Shown: piece after piece, positions 5,742 through 12,606 of the stretch
Layout of the letters: every line of letters begins with the position of its first letter
Position numbering within the stretch: position 1 is the first letter of the stretch
Assembly: GCA_009787135.1 (NCBI GenBank)
Contig: WRGP01000210.1
Location: 1-12,606 of the forward strand
Reading direction: 5' to 3'
Length of the DNA stretch: 12,606 nt
Origin: Bacillota bacterium
Lineage (GTDB): Bacteria > Bacillota > Clostridia > Christensenellales > Aristaeellaceae
Program-made: the position numbers and the translations under genes
The notes under the pieces: model-generated
What the model was told of the DNA's origin: nothing
What the model saw: the letters and a program-made list of their open reading frames with translations, nothing else
Databases searched by the model: none

Positions 5742-6738
5742 GACGAACGTGCGCGACGTCGTACTCTACAGCCGGGTGCGGCTGGCGCGCAATTTCGCCG
5801 AAATCCCCTTTCCCGCCGCGATGCGCGGGGAGGACGGCGCAAACGCGCAGTTTCGCGCCGCGGACGCCTTGGCCCATGTGCCCCAGGGGCGGCAGTATAG
5901 CCTCCAGCGCATTCATGATCTGCCCGACACACGGCGCCGCGTGCTGGAGGAAAAGCACCTCATCAGCCGGGAACTGCTCTCCTCCGGCGAATATGCGGCT
6001 GTGCTGTTGCGCAGCGACGAGGACGTATGCATCATGCTCAACGAGGAAGATCACCTGCGCATCCACGCGCTGCTGCCCGGCCAGGCTATTGAGGAAGCGG
6101 CGGCGCTGGCCTTTGAGGTGGACGACGCGATTGGCAGCGTGGTTTCCTATGCCTTTGACAGCGAGCTCGGCTTTCTCACGAGCTGCCTGACCAATACGGG
6201 TACCGGCATGCGCGTGACGGCGCTTTTGCATTTGCCCGCCTTAACCCGTGCGGGCGCTTTGGGCGCCATGGCGGAAGAGGTTGGCAAACTCAGCCATTCC
6301 CTCCGCCCGCTCTATAGCGAGGACGGCGCGGCTATCGGCGAATTGTATCTGCTGGGCAACCAGCGTTCCCTGGGCCGTTCGGAGCGGGAACTGCTCGATT
6401 CCATCGAGGCGATCGTCGGCCAGGTGGTTGACAGGGAACGCTCCGCCCGTGAAATTTTGCTCATGGAGGATCCTCTGTCGATGGAGGATCAGCTGATGCG
6501 TTCCCTGGGCGCTTTGCGCTATGCCCGGCGCCTCAGCGAGGCGGAATGGATGCGGCGTTGGTCCGACGTCCGGCTTGCCATCCAGGCAGGCATGCTGTCC
6601 ATGCCGCTTCACGCGCTGGACGCTCTCCTCAACCTGGCAAAGCCCGCGCATCTGGAGCAGGGCGCCGGCAGGGAGCTCTCTCCCCTGGAGCGGGATGAGG
6701 CACGCGCCGCACTCGTACGCGGCGCGCTCGGCGCATAG
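5734..6738 (+). CDS. mcsB: McsB, protein arginine kinase
   Basis: McsB is an ATP:guanido-phosphotransferase-fold kinase that phosphorylates protein arginines, marking them for ClpCP, and inactivates CtsR. At 334 residues it is shorter than the roughly 360 usual for the family. The N-terminal lead is short: the SRVRLARNF motif is already at residues 13-21, and an in-frame stop at 5704 excludes a longer form. Conserved motifs seen are EEKHLIS, NEEDHLRIH (about 103-111), the SCLTNTGTGMR loop with its cysteine, and a C-terminal LERDEARAALVRG matching the phosphoarginine-binding region. Two departures stand out: the usual RGxxGE loop reads RPLYSE, and the CPTN proline is leucine. The start has an AAAGGGGG element upstream within mcsA. 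Identity is firm; full activity should not be assumed. Confidence 0.95.
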   Translation: MSETNVRDVVLYSRVRLARNFAEIPFPAAMRGEDGANAQFRAADALAHVPQGRQYSLQRIHDLPDTRRRVLEEKHLISRELLSSGEYAAVLLRSDEDVCIMLNEEDHLRIHALLPGQAIEEAAALAFEVDDAIGSVVSYAFDSELGFLTSCLTNTGTGMRVTALLHLPALTRAGALGAMAEEVGKLSHSLRPLYSEDGAAIGELYLLGNQRSLGRSERELLDSIEAIVGQVVDRERSAREILLMEDPLSMEDQLMRSLGALRYARRLSEAEWMRRWSDVRLAIQAGMLSMPLHALDALLNLAKPAHLEQGAGRELSPLERDEARAALVRGALGA

Positions 6739-6795
6739 AGATAGAAGCAGAAAAACAGGGAAAGCTCAGATCGTCATCGCATTGGAGGAAATCAT

Positions 6796-9210
6796 ATGGC
6801 GTTTGCCGGCAGGTTTACAGAGCGCGCGCAGCGGGCGCTGATCGCGGCGCAGGAGTCCGCCAAGCGGATGGGGCACGACTATGTCGGGACAGAGCACCTG
6901 TTGCTGGGCCTCCTCAAGGAGTCGGACAACCAGATGCAGGCGCTCCTGGGCGGCATCAGCTACGAAAACGCGCTCGCGCAGGCGGAAAAGCTGGTCGGCC
7001 GTGGCGACGGATCCTCCGAGCGGCTCGCGTATACGCCCCGCACGAAAAAAATCCTCGAATCCAGCCTCTTGGAGGCGCGCCAGCTCGGCCACAAATATAT
7101 CGGCGCCGAACACCTTTGGCTTTCGCTCATGCGCGAGGGCGAGGGCGTCGCCGCGCGCGTCCTGCAGGATCTTGGGCTCGACCTTCTCAAAGCCCGCGAG
7201 CACCTTTTGAGCCAGATGCGCGAGGGCTCCACGCCCGATACAAAGGGATCCACCGAGACGCCCACGCTGGATCAGTATGGCCGCGACATGACCCTGGCGG
7301 CGGAGCAGGGCGAACTGGACCCCGTAATCGGCCGCCAGGCGGAAATTGAGCGCATCACGCAAATCCTCATCCGCCGCAGGAAAAACAATCCCGTGCTCAT
7401 CGGCGAGCCGGGCGTGGGCAAATCCGCCATCGCCGAGGGGCTCTCGCAGCGCATCGCCGAGGGCACGATCCCCCACATGCTGCGCGGCAAGCGCGTCTAT
7501 TCGCTGGACATCGCGTCCATGCTGGCGGGCAGCAAGTACCGCGGCGAGTTTGAAGAGCGCTTTAAGAACGCCCTCGCCGAACTGAAAAAGAACGGCAACA
7601 TCATCCTCTTCATCGACGAGATGCACACCATCATCGGCGCTGGCGGCGCGGAAGGGGCCATAGACGCCGCCAACATGATCAAGCCCGCGCTGGCGCGGGG
7701 CGAGATCCAGTGCATCGCCGCGACGACGCTGGATGAGTATCGAAAACATGTGGAAAAGGATCCCGCGCTGGAGCGCAGGTTCCAGCCCGTCATGGTGGGG
7801 GAACCCACCAAGGAAGAGGCGCTGGCCATCATCACGGGCCTGCGCGACAAGTACGAGGCGCACCACAAGGTGCGCATTACCGACGAGGCGCTCAGCGCGT
7901 CCGTGGAGCTGTCCGACCGCTACATCAGCGACCGCTACCTGCCGGACAAAGCCATTGACCTCATGGACGAGGCCGCCTCCCGCGTGCGCATCCGCTCCTT
8001 TACGCCCCCGCCGGACGTCAAGGAACTTGAGCAGCGGCTGGAGAAGCTCTCCAAGGAGAAAGATGAAGCCGTGCACCACCAGAATTTTGAAAAGGCCGCC
8101 AGGCTCCGCGACGCCGAGCGCGGCCTTCGCGCGGAGATGGAGGATCTGCAAAAGGCCTGGGAATCCGACATGGATAAGCCGGGCGAGACCGTGGGCGAGG
8201 AGGAGATCGCGCAGATTGTCGCCAGTTGGACGGGCGTGCCCGTGCAGCGCCTCACCGAGGACGAAAGCCGCCGGCTGCTCAAGCTGGAGGACATCCTGCA
8301 TCAGCGGCTGATCGGCCAGGAGGAGGCGGTGGAGGCCATCTCCCGCGCCATACGCCGGGCGTACGCGGGCCTGAAAGACCCCAAACGCCCGATCGGCTCC
8401 TTTCTGTTCCTGGGCCCCACGGGCGTCGGCAAGACCGAGCTGTGCCGCGCCCTGGGCGAGGCGCTGTTCGGCGACGAAAACGCGCTGATCCGCATTGATA
8501 TGAGCGAGTACATGGAGAAGCATTCCGTCTCGCGCATGATCGGGTCGCCGCCCGGCTATATCGGCCATGAGGAAGGCGGCCAGCTCACCGAAAAGGTACG
8601 CCGCAAGCCCTATGCCGTCATCCTGCTGGATGAAATCGAAAAGGCGCACCCCGACGTGTTCAACCTGCTCCTGCAGATGCTGGAGGACGGCCATCTCACC
8701 GACTCCAAAGGCCGCGTGGTCAACTTTAAGAACACGATTGTCGTCATGACCAGCAACATCGGCGCCTCCGTCATCAGCAATCAAAAAACCGTCGGTTTCG
8801 GCGCCAGCGACGAGGCGCGGCTGCAAAATTATGAGGACATGAAATCCCGCGTGCTGCTGGAGGTAAAAAACTTCCTCAGGCCTGAATTCCTCAACCGGCT
8901 GGACGAGACGATCGTCTTCCACGCGCTGTCGCAGAAGCAGGTGGATCAGATCGCGGCGCTGATGCTGGGCGCGGTAAGCCGGCGCCTTGAGGAACGCGGC
9001 ATGAAGCTTTCCGTCACCAAGGATGCGGTGGAGCATCTTGCCAAAGAGGGTTTTGACATAAACTTCGGCGCCAGACCGCTGCGCCGCATGATCCAGCGCA
9101 AGGTGGAGGACGCGCTCTCGGAAGAAATTCTCGCGGGCAAACTCCACTTGGGCGACGCGGTGGAGGCATATATGGAGGGCGGCGAGCTCAGGTTTCGGCG
9201 GGTGCTGTAA
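6796..9210 (+). CDS. clpC: ATP-dependent unfoldase ClpC
   Basis: ClpC is the HSP100/AAA+ unfoldase that feeds proteins, including arginine-phosphorylated ones, to ClpP. The 804 residues match the normal length. The N-terminal double Clp-N domain spans about 1-145. The first AAA+ domain has Walker A GEPGVGKS (203-210) and Walker B FIDE (272-275). A UVR-type coiled middle domain follows at about 410-450. The second AAA+ domain has Walker A GPTGVGKT (540-547) and Walker B LLDE (610-613), and GARPLRR (758-764) near the C-terminus. The VGF tripeptide at 666-668 is the ClpP-docking loop, showing a protease partner, and its UVR-type middle domain is the McsB/MecA adaptor contact of the family. GGAGGA lies 6-7 nt before the ATG. 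It is the last gene of the CtsR-controlled operon and ends at a strong terminator. No clpP is in the window. Confidence 0.98.
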   Translation: MAFAGRFTERAQRALIAAQESAKRMGHDYVGTEHLLLGLLKESDNQMQALLGGISYENALAQAEKLVGRGDGSSERLAYTPRTKKILESSLLEARQLGHKYIGAEHLWLSLMREGEGVAARVLQDLGLDLLKAREHLLSQMREGSTPDTKGSTETPTLDQYGRDMTLAAEQGELDPVIGRQAEIERITQILIRRRKNNPVLIGEPGVGKSAIAEGLSQRIAEGTIPHMLRGKRVYSLDIASMLAGSKYRGEFEERFKNALAELKKNGNIILFIDEMHTIIGAGGAEGAIDAANMIKPALARGEIQCIAATTLDEYRKHVEKDPALERRFQPVMVGEPTKEEALAIITGLRDKYEAHHKVRITDEALSASVELSDRYISDRYLPDKAIDLMDEAASRVRIRSFTPPPDVKELEQRLEKLSKEKDEAVHHQNFEKAARLRDAERGLRAEMEDLQKAWESDMDKPGETVGEEEIAQIVASWTGVPVQRLTEDESRRLLKLEDILHQRLIGQEEAVEAISRAIRRAYAGLKDPKRPIGSFLFLGPTGVGKTELCRALGEALFGDENALIRIDMSEYMEKHSVSRMIGSPPGYIGHEEGGQLTEKVRRKPYAVILLDEIEKAHPDVFNLLLQMLEDGHLTDSKGRVVNFKNTIVVMTSNIGASVISNQKTVGFGASDEARLQNYEDMKSRVLLEVKNFLRPEFLNRLDETIVFHALSQKQVDQIAALMLGAVSRRLEERGMKLSVTKDAVEHLAKEGFDINFGARPLRRMIQRKVEDALSEEILAGKLHLGDAVEAYMEGGELRFRRVL

Positions 9211-9226
9211 CACCATCTCATATAAT

Positions 9227-9266
9227 AAAGGCCCTCCCCCGCGCTCACCGCGGGGGAGGGCCTTTT
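9227..9266. terminator. Bidirectional intrinsic terminator between clpC and the convergent gene
   Basis: A perfect 14-bp GC-rich stem (GGCCCTCCCCCGCG / CGCGGGGGAGGGCC) with a 5-nt loop is flanked by A's on the left and TTTT on the right. It starts 17 nt after the clpC stop. On the minus strand it sits just after the 9280 gene and is followed by TTTATTATAT, so it can stop transcription from both sides. Confidence 0.92.
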
Positions 9267-9279
9267 CCGCCCAAGGCAT

Positions 9280-10608
9280 CTAGAATACGTAGAGCGGCTC
9301 CTCTTCAGGCGTCTCCGCCGCAGGCGTTTCTATTATGGGCGTCTCCGCCGGTGCGCCTTGCGCGTCATCGGGCCGCGGCGCGTTGCGCGCGTCCTCAGGC
9401 ACATCCCCAAAAAATTCCGGTCTGGTAGGGGTAACGGGATTCGCCGGATCGTACTCCGGGTACCCGAAGATCTGCGCGCCGGTGGAGCGGTCGAAGATGT
9501 ATACGCCGGTGGGCAGCATGTTGTTTACATTGGATGCCGTTTCACCGTTGTAGCCAAACACGGCCACCGCGTTATGGGCGGCAGGCACAATGTGCGTCCA
9601 CATCAGGCCGCCGGAGGCGGTGTCAAAATCGAACAAACGGGTCTGAGAAGACAGGTTCGGCGCGATCGCGTAAATGGCCCCGTTGTTATAGAGCAGCAAC
9701 TCATCCTTAGAGCCGCCAAGGATAAAACGGTTGAGAACGCCGCCTTCCAAGGCAAGCGTCTTTTCGGCGGAAGCGTCCAGCGGGACGCGCACCAAGGCAT
9801 GGTTCTCTCCATCGTACGCGTACACCGCGTCGCCAAAGCGCGGGCTGGTCATCCCTACTTTGTACTTGCCGCCAATCTGCGTGCCGCTCTTATTGCCGAG
9901 CTTGACGGAGTACAGGCGGGAACCTACGGTGTCATTGTAGTACAGGCGGTAGCCTTCATAGAGCACGCCCGTGATGAGCTGCGGCGAGGGCTTGTCGAGG
10001 TTATTGGCAAGGCCTGTGCCGTCATTATAGCGGTAGCCGTCCTCCGTTCCGTTTTTATCTTTCGTGCTGAAGTATAGATTCCCTTTATACACATGCGCGT
10101 CGTAGATTGTTTTCTCGGCCTTTTGCATGCTCTTAATATTCGTCTGCTTGCGCGTGCTCAGCTTGTAGCGGCAGAGCGTGTAAGGGTCGCTCTGGGTGAC
10201 ATACAAAAACGAATCGCTTTCCTCCACGAAAGCGGCGGCGATATCCGAGAGAAGCTCTTCCACGGCGCCTGTGGAGATGTTTACGGCATAGAGGGCGTGC
10301 AGCGTGCGCTCGGCGTTGGCATAGCCCAAAAAGTAGACGTAGGTGTCGTCCGCCTGGACCAGGCGCGCCGGAATGCCGTCCGCCACCTCCAGAATGGGCC
10401 TGTCGGACGCGGAGCTAAGCGCGTACAACCCCCAATGCCTCGTCACGCCCGGCTCCATGGGGCAAAAGAAAAACGAGTCCGCCGCGTTGGAAACGAGCAC
10501 ACCACCTTGCAGCTGCATGTCACGGTTGGTAACTTCCGCGATGGCGACCGTTGAAAGCAGCATGGCCACGACCAAAACCATCATAAACGTTCTTTTAAGC
10601 ATATTCAT
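9280..10608 (-). CDS. Secreted beta-propeller-like protein with Pro/Glu/Thr-rich tail
   Basis: This 442-residue exported protein has no enzyme motif that I recognise. Residues 1-24 form a signal peptide (LKRTFMMVLVVAMLLSTVAIA, cut before EV). The body, about residues 30-370, is built of repeated short beta-type units with Tyr/Phe and Asp/Gly turns: VYFLGYA, LHALYAVNI, LYVTQSDPYTLCRYKLSTR, LYFSTKDKNG, LYYNDTVGSRLYSVKLG, VYAYDGENHALVRVPLD. These resemble the DUF5050-type propeller domain common in Clostridia. The last 60 residues are Pro/Ala/Glu-rich with repeated ETP units and no LPXTG or membrane anchor. AGGAGG precedes the start, and either of two nearby ATGs (10608 or 10602) is possible; the second has more usual spacing. 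It follows the YebC gene on the same strand, across a weak hairpin. It may bind a ligand or a surface partner; function is unknown. Confidence 0.8.
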   Translation of the reverse strand: MNMLKRTFMMVLVVAMLLSTVAIAEVTNRDMQLQGGVLVSNAADSFFFCPMEPGVTRHWGLYALSSASDRPILEVADGIPARLVQADDTYVYFLGYANAERTLHALYAVNISTGAVEELLSDIAAAFVEESDSFLYVTQSDPYTLCRYKLSTRKQTNIKSMQKAEKTIYDAHVYKGNLYFSTKDKNGTEDGYRYNDGTGLANNLDKPSPQLITGVLYEGYRLYYNDTVGSRLYSVKLGNKSGTQIGGKYKVGMTSPRFGDAVYAYDGENHALVRVPLDASAEKTLALEGGVLNRFILGGSKDELLLYNNGAIYAIAPNLSSQTRLFDFDTASGGLMWTHIVPAAHNAVAVFGYNGETASNVNNMLPTGVYIFDRSTGAQIFGYPEYDPANPVTPTRPEFFGDVPEDARNAPRPDDAQGAPAETPIIETPAAETPEEEPLYVF

Positions 10609-10634
10609 GGTTCCTCCTCAAAATATGAACATAA

Positions 10635-10664
10635 ACGGCCTCCGCCGCGGGCGGACGCGGCCGT
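10635..10664 (-). terminator. Weak terminator-like hairpin after the YebC gene
   Basis: On the minus strand, ACGGCC and TCCGCC pair with GGCGGA and GGCCGT, with a 3-nt GCG bulge and a CGC loop. The hairpin starts at the last base of the YebC stop codon and is followed by TTTATGTTCATATTTT. The T-tract is interrupted, so it may only attenuate transcription into the downstream secreted-protein gene, for which I see no separate promoter. Confidence 0.5.
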
Positions 10665-11413
10665 CAGTCATCTTCTTCCTCTTCCTCCGGAAGATCGCCG
10701 TTATGATAAACGTTCTGAACGTCTTCCATATCATCCAACGCGTCCAGAAGCTTGCCGATTTTCTCCAGCGTCTCCGGATCGTCAATGGCGGTAAGGTTTT
10801 GCGGCACGCGCGTAAGCTCGGCGGAAAGGAATGTACATCCCCGCCCCTCCAGCGCTTCCCGCACGGCGGAAAAGTCCTGAACCTCCGTGTACACCTCAAA
10901 CGCGTCTTCCAGCGCCTGCATATCGCTCGCGCCCGCCTCCAGCGCCATCATCATCATCGCATCCTCGTCCATGCCGGGCTTTCGGTCCACGACGGCGAGG
11001 CCCTTACGTTCAAACATCCAGCCTACGGAACCCGTGGCGCCCAAGTTGCCGCCGAACTTATCAAAATAATGGCGTATGTCGGATGCCGTACGGTTGCGAT
11101 TGTCCGTCACGCATTCGACAATAACCGCCAAGCCACCGGCCGCGTATCCCTCGTACAGGATTTCCTCATAGGTGATGTTGCCCATTTCCCCCGCCGCCTT
11201 CTTGATGGACCGGCTGATGTTGTCATTGGGCATGTTGTTTGTCTTGGCTTTCGCGATGACATCGCGCAGCTTGCCGTTGGACGAAGGGTCCGCCCCGCCC
11301 TCGCGCACCGCGATCGCAATCTCACGGCCAATCTTGGTAAACACCTTGCCGCGCGCGGCGTCCGCCTTGCCCTTTTTGTGCTTGATATTTGCCCATTTGG
11401 AATGCCCAGACAT
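10664..11413 (-). CDS. YebC/PmpR-family protein
   Basis: This is a YebC/PmpR-family (TACO1-like) protein. The family was long annotated as a transcriptional regulator, and members are also linked to translation of difficult peptide stretches. The 249-residue length is normal. The start is unmistakable: MSGHSKWANIKHKKGKADAA is the family signature. Further conserved segments are FTKIGREIAIA, NNMPNDNISRSIKKA, YEGYAAGGLAVIVECVTDNR and NLGATGSVGWMF. It ends in an acidic tail (EEEEEDD) that is common in the family. The ATG at 11413 has GGAGG 6 nt upstream; reading further upstream in frame would run through the predicted promoter, so a longer form is rejected. It has its own promoter and is followed by a weak hairpin. 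In other bacteria the gene often lies near ruvC, which is not seen here. Confidence 0.96.
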   Translation of the reverse strand: MSGHSKWANIKHKKGKADAARGKVFTKIGREIAIAVREGGADPSSNGKLRDVIAKAKTNNMPNDNISRSIKKAAGEMGNITYEEILYEGYAAGGLAVIVECVTDNRNRTASDIRHYFDKFGGNLGATGSVGWMFERKGLAVVDRKPGMDEDAMMMMALEAGASDMQALEDAFEVYTEVQDFSAVREALEGRGCTFLSAELTRVPQNLTAIDDPETLEKIGKLLDALDDMEDVQNVYHNGDLPEEEEEDD

Positions 11414-11456
11414 GCAGTACCTCCGCTCGTAAGCCCTATCCAAATTTCGTCTGTAT

Positions 11457-11485
11457 ATCGTATCACAAAAATCCCACGCGGTCAA
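11457..11485 (-). promoter_or_regulatory. Promoter of the YebC gene
   Basis: On the minus strand, TTGACC (-35, 11485-11480) is separated by exactly 17 nt from TACGAT (-10, 11462-11457). Transcription would start near 11450, leaving a leader of about 37 nt before the ATG. The -35 is 5/6 and the -10 is 5/6 to consensus. Confidence 0.75.
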
Positions 11486-11493
11486 ATCGCGTG
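11475..11493 (-). terminator. Short hairpin with T-run, overlapping the YebC promoter
   Basis: CACGCG and CGCGTG form a 6-bp stem around a 7-nt loop, followed on the minus strand by GGATTTTTGTG. This could end transcription from the Nudix/secreted-protein pair upstream. The loop contains most of the -35 hexamer of the YebC promoter, so the two signals share the same bases. The stem is short and the T-run is 3 nt away, so terminator strength is uncertain. Confidence 0.4.
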
Positions 11494-11551
11494 TGATTGT
11501 GTATCGGTGCCGCGTTTACAGTTCGGTTGTTTCAATAAGCAAAGCCGGTAT

Positions 11552-12001
11552 CTACTCGGTCAAGCCCATGCGCTTTTTCTGCACCAGCACGCTTTCCTCT
11601 ATTTCCCGTATTATTTTTACCCTCGCTTCGGCCTGCTCCCGCTGCCGCGCAAGAGCATCTTCCATGTTCTCCGACAAATCGGCATATCCATTGGTATACG
11701 CGTCTAAAATGCCGCCTGCCAACAGCATAACCACAACGGACCGCGTCGCCTCATCGTACGTCAATAACGCGCGGAGAAAAGCCTCGCCATCAAAAACAAA
11801 ACTTTCCCCCAGTTTTGTTGCCAGCATTGTCGAATACGCTCCATCGGTCTGAGGGGCCATATCGAACATGGGCGCATAGTCTTGTGGTCCTAACGCCTCA
11901 AGTTTCCTCATCAAATCATCGTTCCACGCCTGTGCCGCCCCAACCAATAAAAGAATGGCCGCGACAAAACCAGCAAAAAATTTCCAACGCAACTGTCTCA
12001 T
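11552..12001 (-). CDS. Small secreted protein of unknown function
   Basis: I do not recognise a family for this 149-residue protein. Residues 1-25 are a clear signal peptide (RQLRWKF start, then a long hydrophobic core, AQA before WN), although retention as a membrane anchor is possible. The mature part appears mostly helical: a DDLMRKLEAL start, a middle region with TYDEATRSVVVMLLAGGILD, and a C-terminal charged amphipathic helix likely to form a coiled coil (ENMEDALARQREQAEARVKIIREIEES). No cysteine is present. The ATG has AGGAG 7 nt upstream, inside the end of the Nudix-like gene, and overlaps that gene's stop by 4 nt (ATGA). This implies co-translation and possibly a shared role with the cytoplasmic partner, which is unusual given the opposite sides of the membrane. 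Function unknown. Confidence 0.8.
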   Translation of the reverse strand: MRQLRWKFFAGFVAAILLLVGAAQAWNDDLMRKLEALGPQDYAPMFDMAPQTDGAYSTMLATKLGESFVFDGEAFLRALLTYDEATRSVVVMLLAGGILDAYTNGYADLSENMEDALARQREQAEARVKIIREIEESVLVQKKRMGLTE

Positions 12002-12429
12002 ATCGTATCTCCTTCCGCCAGCCGCGCCTTGTACTTCTCATGCGCCAGCCGCACCAACGACTTATCCTGCGTATAGGTAATCCTTTCGAGCGCTTCCGGC
12101 AAGGGAACCCAGCCCCCGTCAATAAAGCCTTGCTCAAAGGCGATGCGAACCGTATCCGATTTCGCCCGCATAGTGTACCACATGACGCGGTTGCACACCG
12201 GCGCCCGGCGGGTTACCGAATAAAATTCATAGTTCGTCTCCCCCACAGCCTCCAGGATTTCAGCGTCGACCCCTGTTTCGGACTTCACGCGCGCGACCGC
12301 GACTTCCTGCTGCGGCGCCATGCCGCGTATGACGCCCTTGGGCAGCACCCACTCCCCCTTTTCATTTTGGAGCAGGAATACCTTTTCTCCGTAAAAAACG
12401 ACTCCTCCCGCGCATTTGCGAAACAGCAT
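11998..12429 (-). CDS. Nudix-fold protein with degenerate catalytic box
   Basis: This 143-residue protein has the overall layout of a Nudix hydrolase: a beta-strand start (GGVVFYGEKVFLLQNE), WVLPKG leading into the Nudix box, and a later beta-rich half ending in a helix. However, the 23-residue box (residues 32-54) departs from GX5EX7REUXEEXGU. The positions for the first Glu, the Arg-Glu pair and the next Glu carry A38, A46, R47 and S50; only E51 and the two glycines remain. Loss of the metal-binding glutamates suggests it does not hydrolyse nucleotide diphosphates in the usual way and may instead bind a ligand. The ATG has an AAGGGGGG element upstream and a promoter about 40 nt further up. 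It is coupled to the secreted protein gene by a 4-nt overlap. Fold assignment is strong; function is open. Confidence 0.85.
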   Translation of the reverse strand: MLFRKCAGGVVFYGEKVFLLQNEKGEWVLPKGVIRGMAPQQEVAVARVKSETGVDAEILEAVGETNYEFYSVTRRAPVCNRVMWYTMRAKSDTVRIAFEQGFIDGGWVPLPEALERITYTQDKSLVRLAHEKYKARLAEGDTI

Positions 12430-12467
12430 GCGGCTTCCCCCCTTTGGTTATTGCGTTTTACAGTTTC

Positions 12468-12496
12468 ATTTTATAGGAAAACAGCGCGCAACGCAA
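12468..12496 (-). promoter_or_regulatory. Likely promoter of the Nudix/secreted-protein pair
   Basis: On the minus strand, TTGCGT (12496-12491) is followed by TATAAAAT (12475-12468). The spacing is 17 nt if TAAAAT is the -10, or 15 nt if TATAAA is used. The AT-rich element stands out in GC-rich sequence. The leader to the ATG would be about 30 nt. Confidence 0.5.
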
Positions 12497-12606
12497 GCGG
12501 AATCGTTTTGCGGACTCGCGCGGACAGGACGGACGCATGAAAACCCGAGGGGGGGGCTCCTCCCCCGCCTGTTCCTTCTCGTTCCCTAAAGGCCGGCTGG
12601 CGCCCG

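Noticed and set aside
6766..9279. Very long open frame (837 codons) on the strand opposite clpC
   Set aside because: It is exactly antisense to clpC, is His/Ala/Leu/Arg-rich without any domain, and arises from the GC-rich codon use of clpC. The plus-strand gene is unambiguous.
11479..11485. Single GGTCAAA heptad near the YebC promoter as a possible CtsR site
   Set aside because: A CtsR operator needs two direct heptads with a 3-nt spacer. The second half is absent here; the bases are explained by the -35 hexamer on the other strand.
10343..11707. Open frame of 454 codons on the plus strand across the propeller-gene start, yebC and beyond
   Set aside because: It crosses several well-supported minus-strand genes and their promoters; no recognisable domain.
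12545..12570. G8/C5 hairpin near the right edge as a terminator of a gene beyond the window
   Set aside because: The pairing is only a homopolymer G/C match with several registers, and the TTTT on the minus strand is separated from the stem by several bases. Without the neighbouring gene it cannot be judged.
1..12606. tRNA, rRNA, CRISPR arrays, insertion sequences, toxin-antitoxin or phage-defence genes
   Set aside because: No repeat array, transposase motif, terminal inverted repeats or RNA-gene signature was seen on either strand by eye; a covariance-model search was not possible here.

Overview
The window is about 12.6 kb of moderately GC-rich bacterial chromosome that looks like a Clostridia-type Firmicute. 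The evidence is a complete ctsR-mcsA-mcsB-clpC operon (the Gram-positive class III heat-shock operon), a lipoprotein-type sugar-binding protein, strong GGAGG ribosome binding sites and sigma-A-like promoters. I see no tRNA, rRNA, transposon, CRISPR array or phage gene. Most of the content is core housekeeping sequence, and the less familiar material lies at the edges.

Positions 1-4175 are read on the minus strand. A maltose/maltodextrin-type ABC importer lies in the order binding lipoprotein (malE-like), MalF-like permease, MalG-like permease. It starts from a good promoter near 4360-4388 with a leader of about 175 nt, and a compact hairpin separates malE from malF. No ATPase gene is present, so a shared ATPase elsewhere is likely. 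Behind malG comes a short coding-looking stretch with no convincing start codon, then the first 150 codons of a secreted 5'-nucleotidase-type metallophosphoesterase that runs off the left edge.

Positions 4634-9210 are read on the plus strand: ctsR (repressor), mcsA (zinc-finger adaptor/activator), mcsB (protein arginine kinase) and clpC (AAA+ unfoldase), ended by a strong intrinsic terminator. A CtsR operator overlaps the predicted transcription start, so the operon should repress itself. CtsR is inactivated or degraded when McsA/McsB respond to protein stress, and ClpC with ClpP degrades arginine-phosphorylated and damaged proteins.

Positions 9280-12429 are read on the minus strand. A Nudix-fold protein with a degraded catalytic box is translationally coupled to a small secreted protein of unknown function. 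Next comes a YebC/PmpR-family gene with its own promoter, then a large secreted beta-propeller-like protein with a Pro/Glu/Thr-rich tail, which converges on clpC at the shared terminator.

I did not find a convincing new multi-gene system. The items most worth checking are the degenerate Nudix protein with its secreted partner, the start-less coding tail after malG, and the altered active-site loop of McsB.
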